Source: CAIWHR01 sp963830485 (GTDB lineage Bacteria; Pseudomonadota; Gammaproteobacteria; Burkholderiales; Casimicrobiaceae). From it: DNA of 64,000 bases. The notes beneath the pieces were generated by a model. It was not told where the DNA came from and made no database searches. It saw only the letters and a list, made by a program, of their open reading frames with translations. Shown in pieces: positions 1 through 8,647 of this stretch; the stretch's first letter is position 1; each line of letters begins with the position of its first letter. Both the position numbers and the translations under genes were made by a program. The stretch spans positions 145,880 through 209,879 of the forward strand of contig CAWHNE010000022.1 in assembly GCA_963830485.1 (NCBI GenBank). Direction: 5' to 3'.

Positions 1-260
1 CCGAGCGATCGGTACGTGTCGGTCGCCTCGGCGAAATCGTGCGCCTCGATCGTGCACCCCGTGGTGAACGCGGCGGGATAGAAGTAGAGGACCACCGGTC
101 CTTTCTTCAGCGCGTCGGCAAGCGAGAACGTGAAGACGTTGCCGCCCAGCGATGCCTGCGCGGTGAAGTCGGGTGCCGGATCGCCGGGCTTCAGTGCGGC
201 GAGCGACGGCAGTGCAACCAGCGCGGCAATGAAGGACAGGGATGCGACGAATTTGATCAC
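1..260 (-). CDS. Secreted peroxiredoxin (AhpC/TSA type), C-terminus cut by window edge
   Basis: Only the first 86 codons are inside the window. The reading from a GTG at 260 gives an N-terminal hydrophobic signal segment (about residues 3-22, ending in an Ala-Leu-Ala-like site), then the thioredoxin-fold start PGDPAPDF, then the peroxidatic-cysteine segment FYPAAFTTGCTIEA. The Cys in the TxxC context is the expected peroxide-reducing residue of the Prx family. A signal peptide suggests a periplasmic enzyme that reduces hydroperoxides with thiol reductants; that localisation is inferred. The start is GTG because no in-frame ATG precedes the signal. It is divergent from the hydrolase gene starting at 501, leaving about 240 bp with no other gene visible. 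Confidence 0.8.
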   Translation of the reverse strand, partial: MIKFVASLSFIAALVALPSLAALKPGDPAPDFTAQASLGGNVFTFSLADALKKGPVVLYFYPAAFTTGCTIEAHDFAEATDTYRSL

Positions 261-500
261 TGCCGGTTTCCTTGTGTGGAGTGGGCGAACCGCGCGCCTC
301 GTGGCGACATCGATTCGACCGGCCACAATCATGAAGGTTGCCGCAGTCGCGCGCAAGCCCGACCCAAGAAAGCGTGCCGAAGAGGCATTGCCCTACACGA
401 CAATCAGCATTTTCCTGTCAGGGTTTCCGGCCGGGGAAGACCCCGCTTGCGTTATCGTTGACCCGGTTCCGACGGATGTCTTTCCCCGGAAAGGGTGCCG

Positions 501-2531
501 ATGACGCATGGACCGGCCATCGCAACGACCGCGCAACGCACGCGCGGGCTGCTGTTCCTTTGCTGCCTGTGGGCATTCGCGGCAGGGGCGCAACCGTCAT
601 TGACCGTGCCGCCACGCGTCGCGCCCGGCAAGTATCCGGTCGCGTGCAGCAACGTCGCGCAGGATTTCGCGCGGCTCCTGCCGGGCGAGGACGTCCAGGA
701 TTACTGGGAAGGCGTGTCCCGCGCGGACGGCACGCCGCGCTACATCACCTCGCTGCTGTCGGAGCCGGCCGCCGCGGTGAACGCTTTGGTCCGCGTGCCC
801 GCCGACACCGACCTCTACGGATCGTTCGCGGGAACGACGATGCCGTACGTGATGATCGTCTGCTACCCGACGGCCGCCGACAATTCGCGTCCCGACTACC
901 CGCTGCCCAATGGGAAATCGGTGCCGAAGATGCAGCGCGGCGGCGACGCGCCGTGGTGGCCGGACGCCGTGACGCGGTTTCCGATCCTGCTCTTCTCGCA
1001 CGGCTATCTCGGCTCGCCGATCTCGAACGACTACATCGACGCCGTCGCACTGCTCGCGAGCTACGGCTACGTCGTCGTCGCGCCCCTCCATGGTGACGGC
1101 CGCTTCGGATCGCTCAAACTCGAGGACCTCGGCGACATCGCCAGCATCGCCTTGCACTTGCGCGACTTCCTCGCGATGCAGGCGCTGCGTCCGCTGTCGC
1201 TGTCGGTGGCGCTCGACGTGATCCTTTCGGATCCGCGCTGGGCGAACCACGTGATGGCCGCCGAGATCGGGGGGTTCGGCGCGAGCCTCGGCGGCCAATC
1301 GTTCCTCCTGATGGCAGGCGCGGGCCTCACGACGTCGCTCGGCCTCGCGTGGACGAAGGTGGAGACCGACGCCCGGATCAAGGCCGCGGTCGGCTACGTC
1401 CCCTACATGGGTGTGCCGCTCTTCCCCTCCTTCGGGCGCGACCAGCGGTCGCTGAACGACGTGACGCTGCCCTATCTCGCCATCTCCGGCACCGCCGATA
1501 CGACCGCGCCGATCTTCGTGACGGCGCAGGGCATCAATGCGCTTGCCGGCCCGCGCGAGCTCGTCGCGCTGACGGGGGTCCCGCACCGCTTCGACGCGAC
1601 GTCGGCGCCGGACATCTTCACGTGGGCTTTGACGTTTCTCGACGCCGAGATTCGCGGGGACCCGGACGCACGTGCGCAGATCGCGCAGATGGCGCACGTC
1701 GCGGGCGGCGGCGACGACAACGTCGTCATTCCGCTCAACATTCCCGCGGCGGTCAACTACGGCGGATTGTGGTGGAACGCGCCCGCCGGATCCGAATCGG
1801 GCTGGGGCATCAACCTCCAGCACGAAGACAACATCATCTTCCTCACCTGGTTCACCTACGACGTGAACGGGAAGGCTTGGTGGCTCGCGATGACCGCCGA
1901 CCTCATGACCGACGGCACCTATCGCGGAACCCTCTACGAGACGCGGGGGCCGCCGTTCTTCGCAAACCCGTTCGCTCCCGCGGCCGTCGTCAAGATGCCG
2001 GTGGGCACCGGAACGCTGTCGTTCTCCGACAGCGACAACGGCGTGTTCGCCTACACCATCGGCAGCGTGTCGCAGATCAAGCCGATCACGCGTGAAGTGT
2101 TCGGGCGCATTCCCTGGTGCGCGTTCGGTACGTCGTTCGACCCCGCGCGCGCGACCAACTACCAGGATTTGTGGTGGAACGCGCCGCCGGGCTCCGAAGC
2201 GGGCTGGGGGATGAACCTCGCGCACGAGGGCGACATCATCTTCGCGACGTGGTTTACCTACGACAAGGACGGCGTGCCGCTCTGGCTCGTGGCGACGATG
2301 CCCGTCGATGCATCCGGCACCTATACGGGAACGCTCTATCGCATGACCGGGCCGCCGTACTCCGCGGTCCCGTTCGATCAGACGTTGGTCAAGGTCAATT
2401 CCATCGGCACGGCGCGCCTGACCTTCGCGTCCGGCGTCCAGGCGCTCTTCGAATACACGGTGGACGGCCTCAGCCAGAGCAAGACGATCACGCGCGAAGT
2501 CCTCCGCGCGCCGGGAACGCTCTGCCAGTGA
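501..2531 (+). CDS. Secreted alpha/beta hydrolase with two C-terminal ESGWG-type domains
   Basis: 676 residues from ATG 501; an upstream in-frame GTG at 495 lies on the GGAAAGG ribosome site, which is better spaced for 501. Order: signal peptide (about 1-32, ending near AAGAQ), an alpha/beta hydrolase domain resembling PAF-acetylhydrolase/dienelactone hydrolases (about 40-390), then two tandem repeats of about 115 residues (about 410-530 and 545-675). In the hydrolase I see the nucleophile elbow GFGASLGGQ near 255, a candidate acid Asp in SGTADTTAP and a candidate His in GVPHRFD. Each repeat carries LWWNAP, (S)GWG and a TWFTYD motif, typical of secreted betaproteobacterial proteins whose function is not known to me. 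Substrate unknown; an ester or lipid is likely. It stands alone, with a non-overlapping convergent small gene downstream. Confidence 0.8.
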   Translation: MTHGPAIATTAQRTRGLLFLCCLWAFAAGAQPSLTVPPRVAPGKYPVACSNVAQDFARLLPGEDVQDYWEGVSRADGTPRYITSLLSEPAAAVNALVRVPADTDLYGSFAGTTMPYVMIVCYPTAADNSRPDYPLPNGKSVPKMQRGGDAPWWPDAVTRFPILLFSHGYLGSPISNDYIDAVALLASYGYVVVAPLHGDGRFGSLKLEDLGDIASIALHLRDFLAMQALRPLSLSVALDVILSDPRWANHVMAAEIGGFGASLGGQSFLLMAGAGLTTSLGLAWTKVETDARIKAAVGYVPYMGVPLFPSFGRDQRSLNDVTLPYLAISGTADTTAPIFVTAQGINALAGPRELVALTGVPHRFDATSAPDIFTWALTFLDAEIRGDPDARAQIAQMAHVAGGGDDNVVIPLNIPAAVNYGGLWWNAPAGSESGWGINLQHEDNIIFLTWFTYDVNGKAWWLAMTADLMTDGTYRGTLYETRGPPFFANPFAPAAVVKMPVGTGTLSFSDSDNGVFAYTIGSVSQIKPITREVFGRIPWCAFGTSFDPARATNYQDLWWNAPPGSEAGWGMNLAHEGDIIFATWFTYDKDGVPLWLVATMPVDASGTYTGTLYRMTGPPYSAVPFDQTLVKVNSIGTARLTFASGVQALFEYTVDGLSQSKTITREVLRAPGTLCQ

Positions 2532-2582
2532 AAGCAGCGGCGCCAGGATGAAATAGGCGCCGCCGTTATTGCCGCCGCTAGA

Positions 2583-2861
2583 TCAATCCGCCGGATTCTT
2601 CCACCAGCGCAAGTCGGGACCGTGCGCTGCCGGAGGGGACCGCCCGTGCCGGCGCGTAAGCGCGAAGCCGAGGGCGAGGATGAGCACCACACCTGACCCG
2701 ATCAAGAGCATGTCGGGCGCGGACGGCGGCCAGGTGAACGTGATGTTCGGCCAATTGAAATCAATGGGAGCCGCCAGTACCGTTGCCGCTGGCGTCAGCG
2801 CGAGCCACGCGCTTGCGGCTAGCGATCGACCGCGGCGGGAAGAACCCAAAATCCGTTCCAT
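2583..2861 (-). CDS. Small secreted or membrane protein of unknown function
   Basis: 92 residues. An Arg-rich N-terminus is followed by an Ala/Leu-rich signal-like segment (about 14-31, ending VLAAP), a short Trp/Pro-containing stretch (FNWPNITFTWPP), then one strong transmembrane helix (about 50-68, DMLLIGSGVVLILALGFAL) and a basic cytoplasmic-like tail. The layout (signal, short loop, TM helix, RR after the helix) recalls small sorting-anchored proteins, but there is no PEP or LPxTG motif, so I do not assign it to a sorting system. Family not recognised. It converges on the hydrolase gene, with about 50 bp between stops. Confidence 0.45.
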   Translation of the reverse strand: MERILGSSRRGRSLAASAWLALTPAATVLAAPIDFNWPNITFTWPPSAPDMLLIGSGVVLILALGFALTRRHGRSPPAAHGPDLRWWKNPAD

Positions 2862-2989
2862 CGTTGACCTCCTGCGAGGGTTGTCGGTGGTGCCAATCTA
2901 GACGAGCCGCCGCGCCCGGGGTGTCGGTGTGGGTTGCATTTCGGTGTCGGACATCCCTCACGCCGTTGAGTCGCCGCACGTATACTGAG

Positions 2990-3270
2990 CTCGCCAGCAC
3001 TCGATCCCCAGGAGTTCCCGTTCCGTCCGCTGAAACCGCTGATCGTCCCCGAAATTTCGTAGAGTTCAAACGTGCCCATCGTGCCGTCGGTGCAATTGTA
3101 GTTTCCGACGACTTCTCCCAGCCGGGCGCTTCGGCGACCTGCTCCGCCGCGGGCATGACGGCGATGTCGACGAGCCGCGCATTGGCAAAGACCAGGCTTG
3201 CTCCACGGGCAGCCCTTCGCGGTAGACCCGTTCTTCGCTCCACTCGCGCGGCATCCGGACGCGCGTGATT
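2990..3270 (-). pseudogene. Decayed fragment of a secreted-protein domain, several frames
   Basis: In the 587-bp gap before the MFS gene, the minus strand shows protein-like segments that must be joined across frames: ASLVFANARLVDIAVMPAA (about 3135-3200), then NYNCTDGTMGTFELYEISG and GTISGFSGRNG (about 3018-3102). The second resembles the C-terminal Cys-x-x-G-x-x-GTF-x-L-x-E motif of secreted proteins related to those at 501 and 4848. No single reading frame covers it and no start is evident, so it is treated as a remnant. The rest of 2862-3448 shows nothing recognisable. Confidence 0.35.
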
Positions 3271-3448
3271 CGGCCGGGTCGTCCCCAGATGGCCGCCTCC
3301 GCGCCATGCAGTGCCGTATGTGAAATGCCCGAATTTCACTGTACGACCGCTGCTGGCGAGAGCGTCCGCCGGCGGCGCTCGGCACAGGCCTCGCGCGCGA
3401 CACGCGATCTCCTCATGCCACAATCGCATTTCCTCAAGGGAAGCGCGA

Positions 3449-4672
3449 ATGAACCGGCCAATCAGCGAAGCAGAAACCCCATACGCCTGGCTGCGCCTGG
3501 GCGTGAGCCTGATGCTGTCGACCATCGGCGGTGTGGGTATGTGGTCGGTGGTCGTTGCACTTCCCCCGGTGCAATCGGAGTTCGGTGTCGCACGCGGCGA
3601 CGCCTCGCTCCCTTACACGCTGACGATGGTCGGCTTCGGGCTCGCCAGCGTCGTGATGGGCCGGCTCGCGGACCGCTTCGGAATCATGGTGCCCGTGATC
3701 TTGGGAACTCTCGCCCTCGGACTCGGGTACGCCGCTGCCGGCCTGGCGGGCAGCCTCGGGCCGTATGCACTGGCGCAGGGTCTGCTGATCGGCGTGGGAA
3801 GCGCGGCGACCTTCGCCCCGCTGCTCGCGCACATCTCGCTGTGGTTCGTCCGACGACGCGGCATCGCTGTGGCAATTTTCGCCAGCGGCAACTATCTCGC
3901 GGGCGCGGTGTGGCCGCCGATCGTGCAGCATTTCATCGAGAGCGACGGCTGGCGCCAGACCTATTTCGGGATCGGTATCTTCTGCGTGGTCACCATGCTC
4001 CCGCTGGCGATGCTGCTGCGCCGCCCACCGCCGGCCACCGAACGCGAGCCGTCCGGTACGGGCGCGAGTGCGCCGGTGCGCCCCGCTATTCTCGGACTTT
4101 CGAGCCGGACGCTCCAAGCGCTGCTGATCGTCGCCGGGCTGGCGTGTTGCGTTGCGATGTCGATGCCGCAGGTGCACTTGGTCGCCTATTGCAGCGACCT
4201 CGGCTATGGCCCCGCACGAGGCGCGGAGATGCTCTCGCTGATGCTCGCCTGCGGGATTGCGAGTCGGCTAACCTTCGGATTCATCTGCGATCGCATCGGA
4301 GGCTTGCGCACGCTGCTGCTCGGATCGACCCTGCAGGGACTGGCGCTCTTGCTGTTCCTGCCTTTCAACGGACTCGTTTCCCTGTACGTGATCTCGGCGT
4401 TGTTCGGGCTCTTCCAGGGCGGCATCGTGCCGTCCTATGCGATCATCGTGCGCGAGTACTTTCCCCCGAAGGAAGCGGGCGAGCGCGTCGGCGCGGTGAT
4501 CACCGCGACGCTTTTCGGCATGGCGCTCGGCGGCTGGATGTCCGGCGCGATCTTCGACCTCACGGGGTCCTACCGCGCGGCCTTCGTCAACGGCATCCTG
4601 TTCAATTTGCTGAACGTTTCGATCGCGCTGTTCCTGTTGCGCCGGACAATGGTCCGGCCAGCGTTCGCGTGA
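3449..4672 (+). CDS. MFS transporter, monocarboxylate/oxalate-formate antiporter type
   Basis: 407 residues from ATG 3449 (MNRPISEAETPY), preceded by a purine-rich AAGGGAA site; the longer frame from 3311 is arginine-rich and lacks a site. About twelve hydrophobic segments are seen. The loop after TM2 has GRLADRFG, the classic MFS motif A, and a second copy-like FICDRIGG occurs after TM8, as expected for the duplicated fold. Central loop about residues 195-215 is Pro/Glu rich. Overall pattern is closest to the MCT/OFA-like branch that moves small carboxylates, but the substrate cannot be read from sequence. It appears monocistronic; the next gene starts 175 bp downstream. Confidence 0.85.
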   Translation: MNRPISEAETPYAWLRLGVSLMLSTIGGVGMWSVVVALPPVQSEFGVARGDASLPYTLTMVGFGLASVVMGRLADRFGIMVPVILGTLALGLGYAAAGLAGSLGPYALAQGLLIGVGSAATFAPLLAHISLWFVRRRGIAVAIFASGNYLAGAVWPPIVQHFIESDGWRQTYFGIGIFCVVTMLPLAMLLRRPPPATEREPSGTGASAPVRPAILGLSSRTLQALLIVAGLACCVAMSMPQVHLVAYCSDLGYGPARGAEMLSLMLACGIASRLTFGFICDRIGGLRTLLLGSTLQGLALLLFLPFNGLVSLYVISALFGLFQGGIVPSYAIIVREYFPPKEAGERVGAVITATLFGMALGGWMSGAIFDLTGSYRAAFVNGILFNLLNVSIALFLLRRTMVRPAFA

Positions 4673-4847
4673 CGGGTGCAGCGAGAGCGGCCGGTCAACG
4701 AAACGGTCGCTCCGCCTCGGCGAGGCTTGGATGGGCAGGCGGGGCATGTTGCGCAGGAATGGGAATATCGAGGAACGCCGCGATGTTTACTCGATCCGGC
4801 ATCATGGTTGGTACGGCAGGGTTCCTGCCGGTCGATCGGAGAAACTC

Positions 4848-6221
4848 ATGGCCCAGTGCTTGCGGTCGTTTGCGCTCGTTTCGCTCGTGGCCTACGCCTC
4901 TCTGGCAGGCGCGAACTACCATACGTACCGGATCGACGAGATCTACTCGAATGCCGACGGCACCGTTCAGTACGTTGTGCTGCACGAGTCAATGGGATTC
5001 GATGGCGAGAACGAGCTCAAGGGGCACCCGCTCACGAGCACGGGGCCGGCCGGCACAGCAACCTTCATCTTTCCGCGGAATCTTCCCGGAGAGAGCTGCG
5101 GCTACTACGGGTGTACGCCAAGCCCCACTGCGAACACGCGAGTACTTATTGCTACGCAGGGGTTTGTCGACCTGGGGCTCATCACGCCGGATTACGTGAT
5201 CCCGAAGGGCTTTCTCGCGCTTGGCGGCGGTACGCTCGATTACGCGGGCATCGATCCGTGGACCTACGGACCGCTGCCTACCGACGGCACGAACGCGCTC
5301 TACCGCACCGGCGCCGTGGCGCCGAACCTCGCAACGAACTTCTTCGGAGTATCCGTATCGATCTCGGCGCCGTCGCCCACGAAACCCGACCTCAATCAGC
5401 ATGGTTTGAGTGGCTCGTGGTACGAGCCGGCGACCGATGGACAGGGTTTCGAGGTTGAAGTGTTTCCCAACCTGGTGGCAGCCGGTACGGGTTCCGTCCA
5501 GGTAAGCTGGTTCACCTTCGACACCGCCGCCGGTGGCGCGAATCGCCAGCGCTGGTACACGCTCAGCGGCAACATGGTGAGCGGACAGCCCGATGCTTCG
5601 CTGACGATCTATCAGAATACCGGCGGCAATTTCAATGCCCCGCCGATCACGAATGGAGTTGCGGTCGGGACCGCCACGCTGAGCTTCGACACATGCACCA
5701 GCGGGCAATTGTCATACACCTTCACCGACGGTTCGGGCCGCACGGGCACCATACCGTTGACGCGCATCACGCAGAATGTGACCTGCTCCGCGACGAGCGC
5801 GCGTCCTACCAATGCCGACTTCAGCTTTTCCGGCAATTGGTACAACGCCTTGACATCGGGTCAGGGATTCACTGTCGAGGTCAACCCGAACAACGGCTCG
5901 GTCTTCGTCCCGTGGTACACGTATGCACCCGCCGGCGCCAGCGCCGGGGCGGCCGGGCAACGCTGGTACGCGGCGTCAGGTGCATTTGCGCCGGGTTCCC
6001 GTTCGATCCCCGTGCAGATCTACGAAACCATCGGAGGTGCGTTCGACGCACCGACGGTTCCTGCCCCGACCAGCACCAAGGTGGGAACAGGAACGCTCGC
6101 GTTCCAAAGCTGTTCGACCGGGACGTTCAACTACAGCTTCACCGCGGGAAGCAGCAGCGGCATGTCCGGAACCATTGCCCTGAGCCGCATCGGTCCCGTG
6201 CCAGCGGGATGTGCGTATTGA
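4848..6221 (+). CDS. Secreted protein with two GxWYxPxxxGQGF repeats
   Basis: 457 residues from ATG 4848, with GGAG at 4838-4841; the earlier in-frame start at 4731 has no site and adds an unlikely leader. A signal peptide (about 1-22, ending LAGA) leads into a unique N-terminal region of about 160 residues, then two repeats of about 135 residues (about 185-315 and 325-457). Repeat landmarks are GSWYEP..GQGFEVEV, VSWFTFD, QRWYTLSG and a late Cys, and the second copy has GNWYNA..GQGFTVEV, VPWYTYAP and QRWYAASG. These are related in pattern to the ESGWG domains of the protein at 501 but form a different subtype. Role unknown; extracellular or outer-membrane-associated location inferred from the signal. 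Confidence 0.7.
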   Translation: MAQCLRSFALVSLVAYASLAGANYHTYRIDEIYSNADGTVQYVVLHESMGFDGENELKGHPLTSTGPAGTATFIFPRNLPGESCGYYGCTPSPTANTRVLIATQGFVDLGLITPDYVIPKGFLALGGGTLDYAGIDPWTYGPLPTDGTNALYRTGAVAPNLATNFFGVSVSISAPSPTKPDLNQHGLSGSWYEPATDGQGFEVEVFPNLVAAGTGSVQVSWFTFDTAAGGANRQRWYTLSGNMVSGQPDASLTIYQNTGGNFNAPPITNGVAVGTATLSFDTCTSGQLSYTFTDGSGRTGTIPLTRITQNVTCSATSARPTNADFSFSGNWYNALTSGQGFTVEVNPNNGSVFVPWYTYAPAGASAGAAGQRWYAASGAFAPGSRSIPVQIYETIGGAFDAPTVPAPTSTKVGTGTLAFQSCSTGTFNYSFTAGSSSGMSGTIALSRIGPVPAGCAY

Positions 6222-6268
6222 TCCGCCTCGCGCAGATCTCGCGCCGATCGCGCACCCTACACGGTGCG

Positions 6269-7219
6269 TTAGATACGGCGAATCAGCGCCGGTAGGTTAC
6301 GCACATCGATCGTCCGTGCGCGCTCGGCGATCTCGCCGCCATAGCGGCCGATCAGACCTTGGCCCTGCTCGAAGAGCGGCGCAAACGCGGCCTTGAGCTT
6401 TCCGGCATCGAGCGTGCGGCCGCCGCCGTAGTACTGCTTGGCGAGCTGTCCGAGCGCCCACGTCGTCGCGAACGCCATGCCCGAGCTCGCGGTCTGGTGG
6501 CCGACCGCACGGCCCATGCCGCCCAATACGGTGCCCAGCAACCCGCCCAGCAGCTTGCGGCCGAACTGCTCGATGTACTGTCCGGTAAGGCCAACGCCCA
6601 GCGTGGCGATGAATTCCTTGATATGGCCCTGATCGAGTTCGTAGCCGTGGGCCTTGCCGATCTGGTAGACGAGACGTACCTGCAGCGGGAGGATCGCCAT
6701 AGAGGCGAGTGATTCCGGCAGCAGCTCCAGCGCGGCATTGGTCACGGACGCATTCACGATCTGCCGGTCCAGCGCTGCCGCGTCGGGCATCACGTGTCCC
6801 GCCGCTGGGCGGGCCAGCTCGGAACCGCTTTCGCCGGCGACACCGGCGGCCTCCGCGACTGCGTCGGCTTGCGCCACGTAGCCTTGCGCTTCCTGCGCGG
6901 GCATCCCGAGCGCCGCGGCGAGATCGCGCAGGAACGCGCCTTCCGCCGGCGAGTGAACCCCATCGGCGTCCGCGACCGCAACCGCAGTTTCATAGGCCTG
7001 ACGCCGGGCTTCCGGTGTGGTGAGGGAACGCACCGCATCCGCGATCGGGATCTTGCGCACCAGAACATCGTCGTAGACGTCGATGAGATCGATCCGGCCC
7101 TCGCCAAGCCGTGCGGCGAGGCTCTTCAGCGCCGCGCGCTCGCGGTCGTCCTTCCCGCCGTCGGCGAGCGCCGCCATGAGTGCAATGGTCAGGAACGCGC
7201 GAATCTCAGAATCGTTCAT
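6269..7219 (-). CDS. TerB-like / DUF697 domain protein
   Basis: 316 residues from ATG 7219. The N-terminal part (about 1-120) is an all-alpha TerB-type domain: an ALADGGKDDRERAALKSLA helix pair and a second DADGVHSPAEGAFLRDLA helix pair, each with the acidic Asp-x-x-Glu spacing of tellurite-resistance TerB folds. The C-terminal part (about 155-290) matches the DUF697 pattern seen in YcjF and GTPase-associated proteins (LQVRLVYQIGKAHGYELDQG, hydrophobic Gly-rich LLGGLLGTVLGGMGRAVG). TerB proteins sense or bind metals or membranes in stress responses; DUF697 segments insert in membranes. The molecular task here is not known. Stands alone, convergent with the preceding gene. Confidence 0.75.
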   Translation of the reverse strand: MNDSEIRAFLTIALMAALADGGKDDRERAALKSLAARLGEGRIDLIDVYDDVLVRKIPIADAVRSLTTPEARRQAYETAVAVADADGVHSPAEGAFLRDLAAALGMPAQEAQGYVAQADAVAEAAGVAGESGSELARPAAGHVMPDAAALDRQIVNASVTNAALELLPESLASMAILPLQVRLVYQIGKAHGYELDQGHIKEFIATLGVGLTGQYIEQFGRKLLGGLLGTVLGGMGRAVGHQTASSGMAFATTWALGQLAKQYYGGGRTLDAGKLKAAFAPLFEQGQGLIGRYGGEIAERARTIDVRNLPALIRRI

Positions 7220-7475
7220 CGGAGCCTCTCCTTGTTCCGCGGGTCATGGGTGAGTACCGCGCAACTGAGGCATGCGGGTTCGGAGGAGCTCGCTTCAGGC
7301 GACTCAACCGCGGGCGCAGGTGTGCGGTCATGCCGCCAGCGTACCCGATTTTGCGTCGCGCCCCGTAACTGCGCAGGGGGTTCAGCGCGGTTGCAACGGC
7401 CGCATTTCGGCGTACGCTATCTCGGCGTGATTCCCTTCCGGGCGGCAGCCAGACTTTCTGAAGCGCGACATTGAT

Positions 7476-8318
7476 ATGGGGCATCTAGGCGTCCAGACAT
7501 TGTCTCTGTTCATTCCGCAGTGCTTGTTCTGTGGCCACACGAATCCGGCGGATGCCAAGTACTGCAACGAATGCGGCTCGCCGCTACATCTGAAACCGTG
7601 CAAGCAATGTGGAGCGGTCAATGATACGGCTGCCGGGGCCTGCCACAAATGCGGCACGGCGGATGCAGCGCTGGTCATCACGCCTGACGCTCAGCCTTCG
7701 GACACACACGGGCGATCACCGCCCCCCGAGGCCCTTGATACAACGCCTGCGGTCGTATCGCAGATTCTGGGCACCACAGCAAGACCGCGTCAAAATTTCC
7801 GCGTGGCAATGGCCGCATTACTGCCCGTCCTATTGCTTAGCGCGGTCGCCGTTCTTGCCTACTATGTCTACCGCGATCCGGCGCAGCTCAGTGAGCAAGT
7901 ATCACTCCCTTCGACGGCGCCAGAGCCCAGCGCAATCGAGACGAGCGTCGAGACGATCCACGAGCCTAAACCGGAACCGGCGAGCGCGTCCGAAAGCACG
8001 CCGGATGCGAAACCGCCCGAGTTGGTCAGGTCCGTCCGCGAGCGCCGGCGCACCCGGCCTGAACACGTCGCGGTTCCTCCGGTTCAGGAACGCGCGACGC
8101 CCGCCGCGGAACCACCGCAACCGGATCCCGTGCCGTCGACGATTGTGCGCGCGCCGGACCCGCCCCCGGGCCTTGACGAACAGCTGGCGCGATGCGCTCA
8201 CAACTCAGTCTTCGAACGCGTGCTATGCGATCAGCGTGTGCGAATTGCCTACTGCGAGGGCCGCTGGGGGCGCGTACCCGAGTGTCCGAGCGGGCGGGTA
8301 GCAGACTACGGTCAGTAG
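7476..8318 (+). CDS. Zinc-ribbon membrane protein with Pro-rich periplasmic region
   Basis: 280 residues. Two zinc ribbons open the protein: CLFC..CNEC (about 16-33) and CKQC..CHKC (about 42-58). A linker leads to one TM helix (about 106-128, VAMAALLPVLLLSAVAVLAYYVY), then a long Pro/Glu/Ala-rich low-complexity stretch (about 135-235), then a short C-terminal Cys motif ARCAHNSVFERVLCDQRVR..YCEGRWGRVPECP with four Cys. This arrangement is found in uncharacterised betaproteobacterial proteins; the C-terminal Cys motif is presumably disulphide-bonded in the periplasm. No clear ribosome site precedes ATG 7476, so the exact start is uncertain. Function unknown. Confidence 0.65.
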   Translation: MGHLGVQTLSLFIPQCLFCGHTNPADAKYCNECGSPLHLKPCKQCGAVNDTAAGACHKCGTADAALVITPDAQPSDTHGRSPPPEALDTTPAVVSQILGTTARPRQNFRVAMAALLPVLLLSAVAVLAYYVYRDPAQLSEQVSLPSTAPEPSAIETSVETIHEPKPEPASASESTPDAKPPELVRSVRERRRTRPEHVAVPPVQERATPAAEPPQPDPVPSTIVRAPDPPPGLDEQLARCAHNSVFERVLCDQRVRIAYCEGRWGRVPECPSGRVADYGQ

Positions 8319-8398
8319 CTGCCTTCGTCCTTTGGTTTGCGAACCCTACAAGGACAGATAATGGCCAAGGTGAGTGACGCGAGACCTAACCGCTCTAT

Positions 8399-8409
8399 AT
8401 GGCCTCCCC
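8399..8409. repeat. Left subterminal inverted repeat of the IS1111-type element
   Basis: Eleven bases that are the exact reverse complement of 9736-9746. Pairing of the two arms around a single IS110-family transposase is the evidence. Confidence 0.65.
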
Positions 8410-8647
8410 GATGATCGCAAGTGTGGTCGTCGTTGACGGCAAGTAGGTCGAGACTGCATCTCTATATTCGGTCTTTGGCTGCAGCACGGTTTGCTGCCGA
8501 CCCTGATGGAACAGCCGCGCGCCCGATCCTCATTCGTTCAGTGGCCTCGAACAGCGGGCCGTCGCGGTTATCAGGCTCTTCGGGCGCCGGTCTGACCTGT
8601 TGCCCATCAACGCTGCATCGTCGCAATCTCCTGGCGGGAATCGATGT
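8410..8647 (-). ncRNA. Candidate bridge-RNA region of the IS1111-type element
   Basis: IS110-family transposases are known to use a bridge RNA encoded in the non-coding end of the element, and in the IS1111 group the longer non-coding end is downstream of the transposase. Here about 240 bp without an ORF lie between the transposase stop (8648) and the left inverted repeat. Position is the only evidence; no secondary structure was computed. Confidence 0.3.

Noticed and set aside
338..1096. Plus-strand 252-codon frame at the left end
   Set aside because: Overlaps the secreted hydrolase in another frame and is Arg-rich without motifs.
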